Shown: piece after piece, positions 8,532 through 17,328 of the stretch
Layout: the number at the start of each line of letters is the position of its first letter
Numbering within the stretch: the first letter of the stretch is position 1
Assembly: GCA_013360695.1 (NCBI GenBank)
Contig: JABWBC010000014.1
Span: 1-41,008, forward strand
Source: Phycisphaerales bacterium
GTDB taxonomy: Bacteria > Planctomycetota > Phycisphaerae > Phycisphaerales > UBA1924
Length of the DNA: 41,008 bases
Reading direction: 5' to 3'
Translations under genes and position numbers: made by a program
Notes under the pieces: model-generated
The model's input: only the letters and a program-made list of their open reading frames with translations
The model's database searches: none
What the model was told of the DNA's origin: nothing

Positions 8532-10613
8532 ATGACTGGCAACGTATCGACCGACCCCCGGAACATTCGCAACGTGGTGCTCACGGGCGCCGGAGGGTCG
8601 GGCAAGACGACAATCACCGAGCGGCTGCTGTTTCTGAACGGGACGACCAAGCGCCTCGGCACGGTCGAGGAAGGCAACACGGTCAGCGACTATTCAGAAG
8701 AAGAGAAGCATCACAAGCACAGTCTCCAGCCGTCGTTCGTGCATTTCTCGTACGAGGGGCACGACGTCCACCTGGTCGACACTCCGGGGCTGGGCGATTT
8801 CCTGGGGCACGCGATCTCGTGCTTCCCGGCGGTGGAGACGGTCGTGGTGGTGATCGACGCTCTCAAGGGGATTCAGAGCGTGACGCGCCGCCTGATGCAG
8901 GTGGCGGCGGAGCGGAAGATCCCCCGGATGATCTTGGTCAACAAGATCGATGAGTCGCAGGCCGACATCCCGGCGTTGGTCGCGCAGATCCGCGAGTCGT
9001 TCGGAGCGATCTGCCTGCCGATCAACCTGCCGACGACGGGCGGGACCAAGGTCATCAACGTATTCGAGCACGACGGGAACGACGCGGCGGGCGACCAGAC
9101 CGATTTTTCGAGCGTTCACGAGGCGCACCGGCAGATCGTGGAGCAGGTGATCGAGGTCGACGAAGACCTCACGATGCAATACCTGGAGAAGGGCGAGGGC
9201 TTTGATCCTGAGAAGCTGCACGCGGCGTTTGAGAAGGCGCTGGAATCGGCCCACCTGGTGCCCATCTGCTTCTGTTCGGCCAAGACCGGCGCGGGCTGCG
9301 ACGATCTGCTGCACGTTTTGGCGAGCCTGTGCCCCAGCCCGGTGGAGGTGAATCCGCCGGAGTTTCAGAAGCGCGACGCGGGCGGCGAGGACCAGGAATG
9401 GCACGCCAAGCCGGAGGCGGCGGCGCCGCTCATCGCTCACGTCTTCAAGGTCGCGACCGACCCCTTCGTTGGCAAGCTGGGGGTCTTCCGCGTCCACCAG
9501 GGCACGATCAAGCACAAGAGCGAGGTGCTGCTGGACGACCAGAAGAAGCCCGTCCGGATCAACCATCTCTACAAGCTCCAGGGCAAGGACCACGTCGAGG
9601 TGGAGTCGCTCGGGCCCGGCGAGATCGGCGCGATCTCGAAGGTCGACGAGGTGCGGTTCAACAGCGTGATGCACGAGAGCCACGACGCCGACTCGGTGCA
9701 TCTCTGGCCGCTCCCTCTGCCCAAGCCCATGTTCGGCCTGGCGATCGAGCTAAAGAACCACGCGGACGAGAGCAAGTTCTCCGCCGCGTGCCATCGCATG
9801 ATGCTCGAGGACCCGTGCCTGGTCGTGGAGCGCATCGCGGCGACGAACCAGACGGTGATGCGCGGGCTGGGCGAGCTGCACCTGCGCGTGGTGCTGGAGA
9901 AGCTGAAGCACCAGTCCAACATCGAGCTTCTTACATCACCTCCCAAGGTTGCTTATAAGGAGACGATCACCTCGCGGGCCGACGGGCACCACCGGCACAA
10001 GAAGCAGACCGGCGGCGCCGGCCAGTTCGGCGAGGTCTACCTGCGTGTGCTCCCGCTCCCGACCGATCACCCGGAGGGCTTCGAGTTCGAGAACGCGACG
10101 GTGGGCGGCTCGATCCCGCGCCAGTTCATCCCTGCCGTGGAGAAGGGCGTCCGCCAGGTGCTTGGCGACGGCGCGATCGCGGGCTATCCGCTGACGGGCG
10201 TACGCGTCGAGGTGTACGACGGCAAGTACCACGACGTGGACAGCAAGGAAATCGCGTTCATCACGGCGGGCAAGCGAGCGTTCATCGACGCGGTGCAGAA
10301 GGCCAAGCCGGTGCTGCTCGAGCCCATCGTTCTCCTTGAGATCACGGTCCCGAGCAAGTACATGGGCGACATCACGGGGCACCTTTCGACCAAGCGGGCC
10401 CGGGTGCAGTCGAGCGACATGGTCGGGCCGGACGTGTGCCTCATTAGGGCCCACGCGCCCCTGGGCGAGTTGCAGAACTACAGCAACGAGCTCAAGAGCA
10501 TGACGGGCGGCGCGGGCACCTACGCGATGGAATACAGCCACGACGAGCGCACGCCGAGCACCATCCAAGCGACGGTCGTGGCGGCGTACAAGCCCAAGGC
10601 CGAGCAGGACTGA
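8532..10613 (+). CDS. Elongation factor G-like translational GTPase
   Basis: The protein has 693 residues, the normal EF-G length. The GTPase domain is clear: P-loop GAGGSGKTT (19-27), switch II DTPGLGDF (83-90) and NKID (about 137-140). Domain II and the C-terminal domains follow; GGSIPRQFIPAVEKGV in domain IV and the GDITGHLS segment of domain V are typical of EF-G. Canonical EF-G has DTPGHVDF with a catalytic His; here that position is Leu, and the switch I region has the SDYSEEEKHHKHS pattern. Both match the EF-G-like side family rather than canonical FusA. It probably binds the ribosome and GTP, but its step in translation is not known to me. It has a strong SD (GGAGG), stands alone and ends at a terminator. 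A true fusA should exist elsewhere in the genome. Confidence 0.92.
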   Translation: MTGNVSTDPRNIRNVVLTGAGGSGKTTITERLLFLNGTTKRLGTVEEGNTVSDYSEEEKHHKHSLQPSFVHFSYEGHDVHLVDTPGLGDFLGHAISCFPAVETVVVVIDALKGIQSVTRRLMQVAAERKIPRMILVNKIDESQADIPALVAQIRESFGAICLPINLPTTGGTKVINVFEHDGNDAAGDQTDFSSVHEAHRQIVEQVIEVDEDLTMQYLEKGEGFDPEKLHAAFEKALESAHLVPICFCSAKTGAGCDDLLHVLASLCPSPVEVNPPEFQKRDAGGEDQEWHAKPEAAAPLIAHVFKVATDPFVGKLGVFRVHQGTIKHKSEVLLDDQKKPVRINHLYKLQGKDHVEVESLGPGEIGAISKVDEVRFNSVMHESHDADSVHLWPLPLPKPMFGLAIELKNHADESKFSAACHRMMLEDPCLVVERIAATNQTVMRGLGELHLRVVLEKLKHQSNIELLTSPPKVAYKETITSRADGHHRHKKQTGGAGQFGEVYLRVLPLPTDHPEGFEFENATVGGSIPRQFIPAVEKGVRQVLGDGAIAGYPLTGVRVEVYDGKYHDVDSKEIAFITAGKRAFIDAVQKAKPVLLEPIVLLEITVPSKYMGDITGHLSTKRARVQSSDMVGPDVCLIRAHAPLGELQNYSNELKSMTGGAGTYAMEYSHDERTPSTIQATVVAAYKPKAEQD

Positions 10614-10646
10614 TCGGACTCGTCGCGAGATTTCAGGCTCGTGGGG

Positions 10647-10681
10647 CCGGGGCTGCCGCAAGGTGGCCCCGGTTTTCTTTT
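10647..10681 (+). terminator. Terminator after the EF-G-like gene
   Basis: CCGGGGC (10647-10653) pairs with GCCCCGG (10666-10672) and is followed by TTTTCTTTT. It lies about 33 nt after the stop codon. Confidence 0.85.
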
Positions 10682-10913
10682 GGAGGTGGCAACGGGCCTC
10701 CGGGATGGCGGGTGAGGTGGAGGGACGCAGGTGGAGATCGACCGGGCGTGAATTCACGATCGCGTGATGTCGCGTGATGGCGGGTTGAAGTCGTCGCTTT
10801 CGATGCGTCCGAGCAACTCGGCGGCGCGTGCCGCGGAGCGGACAGGTTCGGCGCGATGGGCAGGGCCCGGAGTGCCGGGACCGGGGCGTAGGCCGCCGGT
10901 CGGGAGCACGATC

Positions 10914-12224
10914 ATGGCGATGACGAGTGTGCGGAAGCGTGGATCGATTCTCGGTAGCGCCGCGACGGTCGCGGGCGTGGTCCTGTCCGTGAGCGCGGGG
11001 GGCACGGCGAGCGCGCAGAACCTGCTGGGAAACGCGAGCTTTGAGCGTTCGTTCGCGGCGGTCGATTTCAATGACCTGATCGCCGGAAAAACGACGCTGG
11101 TCGGCCCCCATGCGGGTCTTACGCCTTGGTTCGTTCCGACGGGCACGGATGTTGAGCATTACTTCCGGCGGGCGGACGGCTCGCTGAGCATCGCGCGAGT
11201 TCCGCACGGCGAGTGCGTGATCGGGATGGACTTCGATCCCTTCGGCGGCGGGCTGGGCAAGATCGAGCAGGGCTTCAGCGCGCCGTATCCCAAGAGCACC
11301 GTGCCGTTTTATGTGCTGGTGGGCGATTTCGCGGGCGACCGCGGGAAGGGCGCGCCGCGGACGGCGTCGATCGGAACGTCGCTGAAGATCACCACGGGCG
11401 CGACGGTCTCCAAGTGGGATTCGTTCCCCACGCCGAACTTCCCCGGGCCCAACACCACGCGCGAGAGCGTGTTCAAGCCGCGCGTGATCAATTACGCGGC
11501 GTTCGGGCCGACGGCGGCGATGAGCGGGGTGTTTACGATGTGAGACAACGACGACATGGGGGTGCTCGCCGACGCGGTTCACCTCTTCCCGGTGCATCAG
11601 GAAGACCCGGCGTGCGGCGACTGGCGCACCCTGTCGGGATTCTCGATTCTCGAAGACGGCACATGGTTGACTTCGACGCCCACCGATCCCTGGCAGGATC
11701 TGAAGATGGGCACGCCGTCGGGCTGCTCTTGCTCGACTGACAACAAGTTCCTCACGCTCGACAACGGCTTTGGCGGCGCGAGCACGATGCTCGTGACCGC
11801 CTGGGACCAGAACGCCGGAAGCGCACGCGCCAAGCTCGAGCTGACCCTCGAAATCCAGAGCGTCTCGGCCTACCTGCCCCGGACGACCGTCAGCTTCTAT
11901 GACTTCACCAACGCGCGGTGGACCTCGCCCTACTTCGCCTTCCCGAAGCTCCCGCCGTATCCGGGCTTCAAGGTCAAGGCGGGCACACGCTGCTACACCG
12001 TCGACTGGGATTCGCTCGACGTGCGCGAGCCAGCGCCCAACACGGGCGTGAAGACGGCGCTGTCGAATTATGTTCAGCCCGGCACGGGCATGGTGCTGGC
12101 GCGGGTGATTTTCGCCAACGGCGAGGCGAGTTGGGTCAACGGCCCGACGACCTGGCCACCGACGCCACCGACGATCTCGCCGTGGCGGATGCGGATTCAC
12201 TCGGCGGCGATCGTGTGCAACTGA
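10914..12224 (+). pseudogene. Secreted beta-rich protein gene interrupted by an in-frame TGA
   Basis: Translation from the ATG at 10914 (GGGAG about 7 nt upstream) gives a signal peptide (basic MTSVRKRG, hydrophobic core, cut after ASA near residue 35). The next residues, NLLGNASFE, are a common opening of carbohydrate-binding-like beta-sandwich domains. After 209 codons the frame meets TGA at 11541-11543 (GVFTM-stop-DNDDMG). The same frame then stays open for 227 further codons to 12224 with the same composition (WDQNAGSA, FYDFTNARW). A single G-to-A change would turn TGG (Trp) into this TGA, and a Trp restores the sensible string FTMWDNDD. The downstream half has an ATG at 11556 but no SD. 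TGA is the normal stop of many genes in this window, so recoding is unlikely. A sequencing error cannot be excluded. The intact product would have 436 residues. Its function is unknown beyond secretion. Upstream, 10682-10913 shows no other gene. Confidence 0.75.
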
Positions 12225-12258
12225 TCGGCAAGCTCCGCGCCGAACACAAGTACCTCCA

Positions 12259-12294
12259 CCGGCCCTGGGATCGAATCCCCGGGCCGGTTTTCTT
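12259..12294 (+). terminator. Terminator after the interrupted secreted-protein gene
   Basis: CCGGCCC (12259-12265) pairs with GGGCCGG (12281-12287), extended by further G-C pairs inside, and is followed by TTTTCTT. An intact terminator suggests the gene was recently functional. Confidence 0.85.
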
Positions 12295-12331
12295 CGCGAC
12301 CGGCCCGAGGAGTCGCAACGTACAGTTGGGC

Positions 12332-12532
12332 ATGAAGATCGTCGTGAACGGCCAGGCTCGCGAGGTGCCCGAGGGGATCAGTGTTGAGTCGCTGGTGGCG
12401 GAGCTCGGGCTTTCCAACGCCGCGTGCGCTGCGGAGGTCAACAAGAAACTGGTAGCGAAGCGAGAGCGTGCGAGCGTAACGCTGCGCGAGGGCGACGTGG
12501 TTGAGGTGGTGACGCTGGTGGGCGGGGGGTAA
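12332..12532 (+). CDS. thiS: ThiS sulfur carrier protein
   Basis: The protein has 66 residues and a ubiquitin-like fold pattern: MKIVVNG start, EGISVESLVAELGL helix, and the C-terminal VVTLVGGG tail. The terminal Gly is the residue that is adenylated and then thiocarboxylated to deliver sulfur to the thiazole of thiamine. The family has this length and often this VGGG end. thiG lies 132 bp downstream, which confirms the assignment. The SD is poor: GAGGAG is about 18 nt before the ATG. Confidence 0.93.
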   Translation: MKIVVNGQAREVPEGISVESLVAELGLSNAACAAEVNKKLVAKRERASVTLREGDVVEVVTLVGGG

Positions 12533-12548
12533 ACAAAGCGCCGCATTG

Positions 12549-12572
12549 CCAAATCTCCAAATGGCCAAATAG
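12549..12572. repeat. Octamer tandem repeat after thiS
   Basis: CCAAAT occurs at 12549, 12557 and 12565, an exact 8-bp period with variable last two bases. It lies 16 nt after the thiS stop codon. Three other octamer-period repeats in the window also follow stop codons. Confidence 0.6.
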
Positions 12573-12664
12573 GAACATGACCCAAGGGTGGAGTGGCAGG
12601 GTTGCGGGGCGGCGCGACGGCACGGTGAAAGCCGCGCCACGTGCATGGTTCCTACCCTTCCGCC

Positions 12665-13534
12665 ATGACACTCGCGCACACGCAGGTTGAGGGAAATCCG
12701 GGCTCCAAGCCCAAGTCTCTGCCGCTCTCGATCGCGGGGCGGACGTTCGAGAGCCGCCTGTTTGTCGGCACGGGCAAGTACAAGTCGTATGACCTCATGC
12801 GCGACTCGCTCCGCGAGAGCGGGTGCCAGGTCGTGACGGTCGCGGTGCGGCGCGAGCGCCTGTACAACGAGCAGGGCAAGAGCCTTCTGGAGTTCATCGA
12901 TCTCTCTCGCTACACGATCCTCCCCAACACCGCGGGGTGCTTCAGCGCCGAGGACGCGGTGCGCGTGGCGCGCCTCGGGCGTGAGATCCTCGAGCAGCTC
13001 GACAATCCCGGAGCCAGCTGGGTGAAACTCGAGGTGCTGGGCGACAAGAAGACGCTCCTCCCCGATCCCTCGGGCACGATCGAAGCGACGCGCGAATTGG
13101 TGAAGGACGGCTTCAAGGTGCTCGCCTACACCAGCGATGATCCCATCGCGGCACTGCGCATCAAGGAAGCGGGCGCGGCGAGCGTCATGCCCGCGGGCTC
13201 GCCCATCGGCTCGGGCCAGGGCGTGCTGAACCGCAACAACATCGTGCTGTGCCTCGAACTGCTCAAGCAGGGCGACGCGAGTTTCCCCGTGATCGTCGAC
13301 GCGGGCGTGGGGAGCGCCAGCGACGTCTCGATCGCAATGGAACTCGGGGCCGACGGCGTGCTGCTCAACACCGCAATCGCACACGCGGCCGACCCGATGC
13401 TGATGGCGCGGGCGATGCGGCTTGGGTGCGAGGCGGGGCGCGCGAGCTATCTCGCGGGGCGCATCCCAAAGAAGCTCTACGCGACGGCCAGCAGCCCGTG
13501 GGAGGGCACGGTGTCGTATATACCGGGGGAGTGA
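12665..13534 (+). CDS. thiG: Thiazole synthase ThiG
   Basis: The protein has 289 residues with a TIM-barrel pattern. In the cytoplasm ThiG forms the thiazole phosphate carboxylate of thiamine from deoxyxylulose 5-phosphate, a glycine-derived imine and ThiS thiocarboxylate. Diagnostic motifs are FVGTGKY (33-39), LPNTAGC (86-92), VKLEVLGD (120-127, with the Schiff-base Lys at about 121), the AAS(V)[10 protein letters not shown] loop and IVDAGVG. The N-terminus is about 30 residues longer than E. coli ThiG. The ATG at 12665 lacks an SD but has TACCCT 6 nt upstream (12653-12658), like other SD-less genes here; an in-frame start at 12641 is possible. thiS is adjacent; no other thiamine gene is in the window. 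Confidence 0.95.
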   Translation: MTLAHTQVEGNPGSKPKSLPLSIAGRTFESRLFVGTGKYKSYDLMRDSLRESGCQVVTVAVRRERLYNEQGKSLLEFIDLSRYTILPNTAGCFSAEDAVRVARLGREILEQLDNPGASWVKLEVLGDKKTLLPDPSGTIEATRELVKDGFKVLAYTSDDPIAALRIKEAGAASVMPAGSPIGSGQGVLNRNNIVLCLELLKQGDASFPVIVDAGVGSASDVSIAMELGADGVLLNTAIAHAADPMLMARAMRLGCEAGRASYLAGRIPKKLYATASSPWEGTVSYIPGE

Positions 13535-13588
13535 ACAGGATGTACCCGGTGCGGCAGCCGATCGCCTGATTTGCCAAGTTCAACCCCG

Positions 13589-14242
13589 ATGAATCGCGAA
13601 TCAAAGAGCCCCGGTGCATTCGAGATAAGCGTGGGTCTCGATGCTGCGCCCGAGTGCTGGTACGCAACCGCGGGGCAAGAGATCGTCTGGCGGGATGCTG
13701 ACATGCTCGATTGGCTGAAACGCCTTTGCGGCTACCGCGTGGCGAGGTCTCGCTCAGAAGACACGATTCGCTTGGTGCGAAACCGTCCGTGGTGGGCGGA
13801 CATACTGATGGTGTCCGTCGTTTCGATCATTCTGCCGGTTTTCGCGGGTTACTCCGCGGCCAAGTTCAACTGGGGTATCGCCCTTGACGTACTCGTCTGG
13901 GTGGACGTGCCGATCGTGCTGGGCGTGTTGATCGTGATGTTTGCAACCGGCGAGTTACCTCGCAGAGTCTTGCAGTTCTCGCGTGATTCTCAAGCCACCA
14001 TTTACCGAGGCGTGTTTGGGCCGAAATCGTTCTGCCTACTCATTCACGAGCCGAAGGGCGATCACCTCGTCTTCTTCGGCCACGTCTCCCGCCATGCGGA
14101 TTGGCTTCGCGCGAGGCGCATGTTGGATGCCATGGCTCCTGTTCTCCCCATTTCACCGGACATTGTCTTTGTGGCAGGCACCCCATTCTCATGCCCGCAT
14201 CCCCATTCTGCGCGGAGTCAGTCGGATTCGCTCGATTCGTAG
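13589..14242 (+). CDS. Hypothetical membrane protein
   Basis: The protein has 217 residues with two or three hydrophobic helices in the middle (about 73-92 and 98-125) between soluble N- and C-terminal parts. It shows no motif I recognise. The ATG at 13589 is chosen over a TTG at 13571; neither has a clear SD. It lies 54 bp after thiG on the same strand and could be co-transcribed. Codon use is in line with neighbours, although a few segments are less GC-rich than average. Confidence 0.6.
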   Translation: MNRESKSPGAFEISVGLDAAPECWYATAGQEIVWRDADMLDWLKRLCGYRVARSRSEDTIRLVRNRPWWADILMVSVVSIILPVFAGYSAAKFNWGIALDVLVWVDVPIVLGVLIVMFATGELPRRVLQFSRDSQATIYRGVFGPKSFCLLIHEPKGDHLVFFGHVSRHADWLRARRMLDAMAPVLPISPDIVFVAGTPFSCPHPHSARSQSDSLDS

Positions 14243-14401
14243 TGGTGGTTCGGGGCGATCGGCGAAGAATTCTAAGTGTGGTGGCGGACGCGCCCGATCC
14301 CGGGCGAGAAGTGGATCGCGTAAGCGCGAGAGATTGCGGGCGATCGGCGCCAACTCCCGGACATACAGAGCCATACGGGCGCCACGATCGAACGGACGAG
14401 C

Positions 14402-15175
14402 ATGAGCCAGACTGACCTCCTCTGCGAATCATGCGGCTACACGATCGCGGGGCTGCCCGAGACCGGCAACTGTCCGGAGTGCGGCACGCCGATCCCGCAA
14501 TCGCTCCCCGAGGCCCGCTCGGGCTCGGCGTGGCAGACGCGAATCCGCACCGGCAAGCCCGCCGCCATTGGCGCGTGGCTCTTCACCTCTTGGAGCATCC
14601 TGCGGCATCCCGGCCCGAGTTTCCGCGTGCTCCGAGCCGACATGCCCGGCGTGCGCTCGCTGCTTGCGATCAACCTGCTCGCGTCCGGCGCTCTGCTCGC
14701 GCTTCCTTGGACCGGCGTGTGGCTATATGACCCCGCGCGGGGCTCGCGCGGCGCGTCGGGCGTGCTCCTGCAACTCGCGTCTCTGATCGTGATCACGCTG
14801 GTCGCCGCGCTGATCCTGCTCTTCCTCACCTGGGTCGAGTGCCTGGGCATCCGCTTCTTTGCGGCACGCCGTTCGTGGAGGTTGACGCACGCGATGGCGT
14901 GGCAGGTGTGCGCCCACGCGTCGGTGGGCTGGCTGGCGGCCGGGCCGTGCGTGTGGGCGGCGCTGTTGCTCACCTCCACGCTGGCCGGGAGCACGCAATT
15001 GATCGCGGGGATCGTGAGCGTGCGCGACCTGATCGGCGGCGGCTTGATCTTCACGGCCATTCTGGTCGGGATGCTCGCGTTCGAGGTGCTCGTGTACCTC
15101 GGCGTGCGTCAATGCCGATTCGCCAACCCGCCGCGCCTGGCCGACGGACCGGGAGGCGATACCATCGCCCCGTGA
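14402..15175 (+). CDS. Zinc-ribbon membrane protein
   Basis: The protein has 257 residues. The N-terminus carries a zinc ribbon with two CxxC pairs (C8, C11, C24, C27; LCESCGY and NCPECG). A linker and about five hydrophobic helices follow (first near 85-105, last near 215-240), similar in layout to Yip1-type integral membrane proteins. This combination is frequent in planctomycetes. Its end overlaps the start of the next gene by 4 bp (GTGA), so the two are probably co-translated. Function unknown. Confidence 0.75.
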   Translation: MSQTDLLCESCGYTIAGLPETGNCPECGTPIPQSLPEARSGSAWQTRIRTGKPAAIGAWLFTSWSILRHPGPSFRVLRADMPGVRSLLAINLLASGALLALPWTGVWLYDPARGSRGASGVLLQLASLIVITLVAALILLFLTWVECLGIRFFAARRSWRLTHAMAWQVCAHASVGWLAAGPCVWAALLLTSTLAGSTQLIAGIVSVRDLIGGGLIFTAILVGMLAFEVLVYLGVRQCRFANPPRLADGPGGDTIAP

Positions 15176-15669
15176 CGAGCGATTCTCCCGACCATCCAAG
15201 CGACCACTCGTGGCACGAGTGGTTTGAGTTGACCATCGACGCCGAAGAAGGCCGCGCAGGCCTGCGCTTCTCGTGCACCATGTGCGGCAACTGCTGCACC
15301 GGGCCCGAGGGCTATGTGCTCGTGAACGACGCGGAGGTCGCGGCGCTGGCGGCACGCCTCGGGCTGAGCGACGCCGACTTCCGGAAGCAGTACACGCACA
15401 TGAGCGTTGCCGGCCTGTCACTCACCGAGAAACTCACGCCGTTCGGACGCGACTGCATCTTCCTGGACCGCGACAAGATCCCCGGCAAGGCTGTATGCGG
15501 CGTGTATGAGGATCGCCCGAGACAGTGCCGGACCTGGCCGTTCTGGAAGAGCAACCTGCACTCGCGGCGGCACTGGGAGCGAGCCAAGCAGATCTGCCCG
15601 GGCATGGATCGCGGGACTTTCGTGCCGGTGGAGGAAGTGCGGATCAGGCGGAGTGAGATTGAAATTTGA
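15172..15669 (+). CDS. YkgJ-type cysteine cluster protein
   Basis: The protein has 165 residues. It has the family signature CTMCGNCC (C35, C38, C41, C42), then CIFLD (C95), CGVYEDRPRQCRTWPF (C109, C119) and a late Cys (C142). These eight cysteines are the conserved metal or iron-sulfur binding set of YkgJ/UPF0153-like proteins, whose exact role is not established. The GTG start at 15172 overlaps the upstream stop as GTGA. There is no close SD; TACCAT lies 6 nt before the GTG (15160-15165), so translation may come from coupling or from a leaderless start. Confidence 0.85.
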   Translation: MTSDSPDHPSDHSWHEWFELTIDAEEGRAGLRFSCTMCGNCCTGPEGYVLVNDAEVAALAARLGLSDADFRKQYTHMSVAGLSLTEKLTPFGRDCIFLDRDKIPGKAVCGVYEDRPRQCRTWPFWKSNLHSRRHWERAKQICPGMDRGTFVPVEEVRIRRSEIEI

Positions 15670-15681
15670 GTCAGCGGAGCA

Positions 15682-15697
15682 GAGACAGCGAGACAGG
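15682..15697. repeat. Octamer repeat GAGACAGC/GAGACAGG after a stop codon
   Basis: GAGACA occurs at 15682 and 15690, an 8-bp period, 12 nt after the stop of the YkgJ-type gene. The same 16-mer occurs in reverse orientation at 20737-20752, again just after a stop codon on the coding strand. Confidence 0.6.
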
Positions 15698-15861
15698 TTG
15701 CACATCGCGCATGGCACAGGGCATCTGACGCGAGGAGCGAAAGAACTTCGCGGCGCGGGCTGTGTGGGCGATCGCGAGTATCGCGACTGCGCTGGTCCTG
15801 ATAACTTGATTTGCATCCACCTGCGCCACACCGCTTTGAGACGGTGGTACACTCGGGGTGC

Positions 15862-16179
15862 ATGTCGCAGATCCCTCCGACGCTTCCATTCCGAGTCGCC
15901 GCGGCGTACGGCGCTCCACGCCCAGCACGGGCGGGAACTCAGGCGTCGCCCCTCGCGCCAACCGAGGCGTCGTCGGGGGCGTCGGTGAAGTCGTCGAAGG
16001 CCTCGAGCCTTGTCGCAGGGCGCGTGCCGGATTCCGCGGACCTCCAGAGTGCGAACCTCGCGGCGATGAGCCTCGCCGCCAGCCCGTCGGGCTCGCTTTC
16101 CTTCTATCGGAATCCCGCGGAAAAGAACGCCGCCGCGACTGGGATCGCCCAGGGCAAGATCATCGACGTCGAGGGTTGA
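15862..16179 (+). CDS. Small hypothetical protein
   Basis: The protein has 105 residues, rich in Ala, Ser and Pro in the first two thirds and ending in a more ordered segment (SLSFYRNPAEKNAAATGIA, then IIDVEG). It has no signal peptide or membrane helix and matches no family I know. The ATG at 15862 has no SD, but TACACT (15848-15853) lies exactly 8 nt upstream, like other probable leaderless genes here. It is followed by a convergent transporter gene. Confidence 0.5.
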   Translation: MSQIPPTLPFRVAAAYGAPRPARAGTQASPLAPTEASSGASVKSSKASSLVAGRVPDSADLQSANLAAMSLAASPSGSLSFYRNPAEKNAAATGIAQGKIIDVEG

Positions 16180-16261
16180 GCGAGACGGCACGCACACGCC
16201 GCATGATCGCGGACCTGTCACGCCCGCTGCAGCTCACGCTCGGAGCTCAAAAGATCATCAT

Positions 16262-17305
16262 TCACACGATCGTCGATCGCACCACCAGCAAGGCGGCGAG
16301 CGTGATCGCGATCCACAGCACCACGCCCAAGACCATCGGCCTCCATCCCACGGCCTTGATCGCTTGAAGCGACAGGTTCGCGCCGATGAGCAGCAGGCCC
16401 ATCGTCATGCCGCGCTTCCCGATCGTGCGGATCGCATCCTGATAGTCACCGATCTCCGGCAAGAGCTCGCGCGCCACGCACGCGACGAGGAACAAGCCGA
16501 TGAAGAGCGGCACCTTCGCACGCCCGCGCTCGCCCGCGATGCTGTCGTCATGAAAGCGCCAGGCAGCGAGAAGGGACAAGGGGATGATCCACAGCGCCCG
16601 GGCGAGCTTGACGGCGGTGGCGGATTCGAGCGCATCGGGCGAGAAGCGTGCCGCCGCCCCCACCACCGATGAGACGTCGTGGATCGCGACGGCGGCCCAT
16701 GTGCCGAACTGCGTCGGCGTCAGATGGAGCCAGTGCCCGAGCGGCGGGAAGAGATAGAGCGCGATGCCGTTGAGGACGAAGACCGTGGCGAGCGCGACGG
16801 ACATCTGGGCGCTGCTGGCACGTATGACCGAGCCGACGGCCGCGATCGCCGATCCGCCGCAGATTGCCGTGCCCGAGTTGATGAGCGTGGTGATGGTCGA
16901 ATCGGTGCGGAGCAGTCGCCCGACAAGTGTGCCCAAGAGGAACGTGCCGGCGATGGTGCCCGCGGCAAAGCCCATGCCCGACAGACCCGCGTGCAGCACC
17001 TGGCGCAGGTCCATGGTGAGCCCGAGCACGATCACGGCGAACTGGATGAGGCGCGTGGCCCATTTCCGCCGGCGTGTGCCCGGCGCGATCAATCCCGTCA
17101 CGGCAAGAACCAGCCCGCCCGCAAGCCCGAGGCCGGGATCGACGCCGGGATGAAGGCACGCGGCCAGCGCCAACCACAGAAGCGCCGTCTTCCACGGCGG
17201 CGCGGGCGATGCCGGGCCCGTGCCGCTCACGGCGCTCGCCGGAGACGGCGCGGGGCGAGCGTCAACGAACGGGCCCGAAGTTGGTTCTGGAGTTGGGGGT
17301 GGCAC
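16262..17305 (-). CDS. Putative sulfate exporter family transporter (YeiH/UPF0324 type)
   Basis: The protein has up to 347 residues with about ten hydrophobic helices. The family signature is visible: INSGTAICGGSAIAAV in the middle and MTMGLLLIGANLSLQAIK near the end. Members are called putative sulfate exporters; direct transport data are scarce. The first 35 residues are Pro/Ala-rich and only 23 bp separate the GTG at 17305 from the divergent gene, so the real start may be downstream (for example GTG at 17230). The neighbouring PLP enzymes and cysteine dioxygenase would produce sulfite, which supports a role in exporting an oxidised sulfur anion; this is inference. Confidence 0.85.
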   Translation of the reverse strand: MPPPTPEPTSGPFVDARPAPSPASAVSGTGPASPAPPWKTALLWLALAACLHPGVDPGLGLAGGLVLAVTGLIAPGTRRRKWATRLIQFAVIVLGLTMDLRQVLHAGLSGMGFAAGTIAGTFLLGTLVGRLLRTDSTITTLINSGTAICGGSAIAAVGSVIRASSAQMSVALATVFVLNGIALYLFPPLGHWLHLTPTQFGTWAAVAIHDVSSVVGAAARFSPDALESATAVKLARALWIIPLSLLAAWRFHDDSIAGERGRAKVPLFIGLFLVACVARELLPEIGDYQDAIRTIGKRGMTMGLLLIGANLSLQAIKAVGWRPMVLGVVLWIAITLAALLVVRSTIV

Positions 17306-17328
17306 GCGGGTCGCTACTGTACGGCGAC

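Noticed and set aside
10764-10913. Upstream extension of the interrupted secreted-protein gene
   Set aside because: The added 50 residues are Pro/Arg/Gly-rich and would bury the signal peptide; a better SD precedes 10914.
11541-11543. Selenocysteine or reassigned TGA in the secreted-protein gene
   Set aside because: Many genes in the window end in TGA, no redox motif surrounds the site, and a Trp codon differs by one base.
9936-12200. 754-residue open frame on the minus strand
   Set aside because: It is antisense to the EF-G-like gene and the secreted-protein gene; Arg/His-rich with no recognisable motif.
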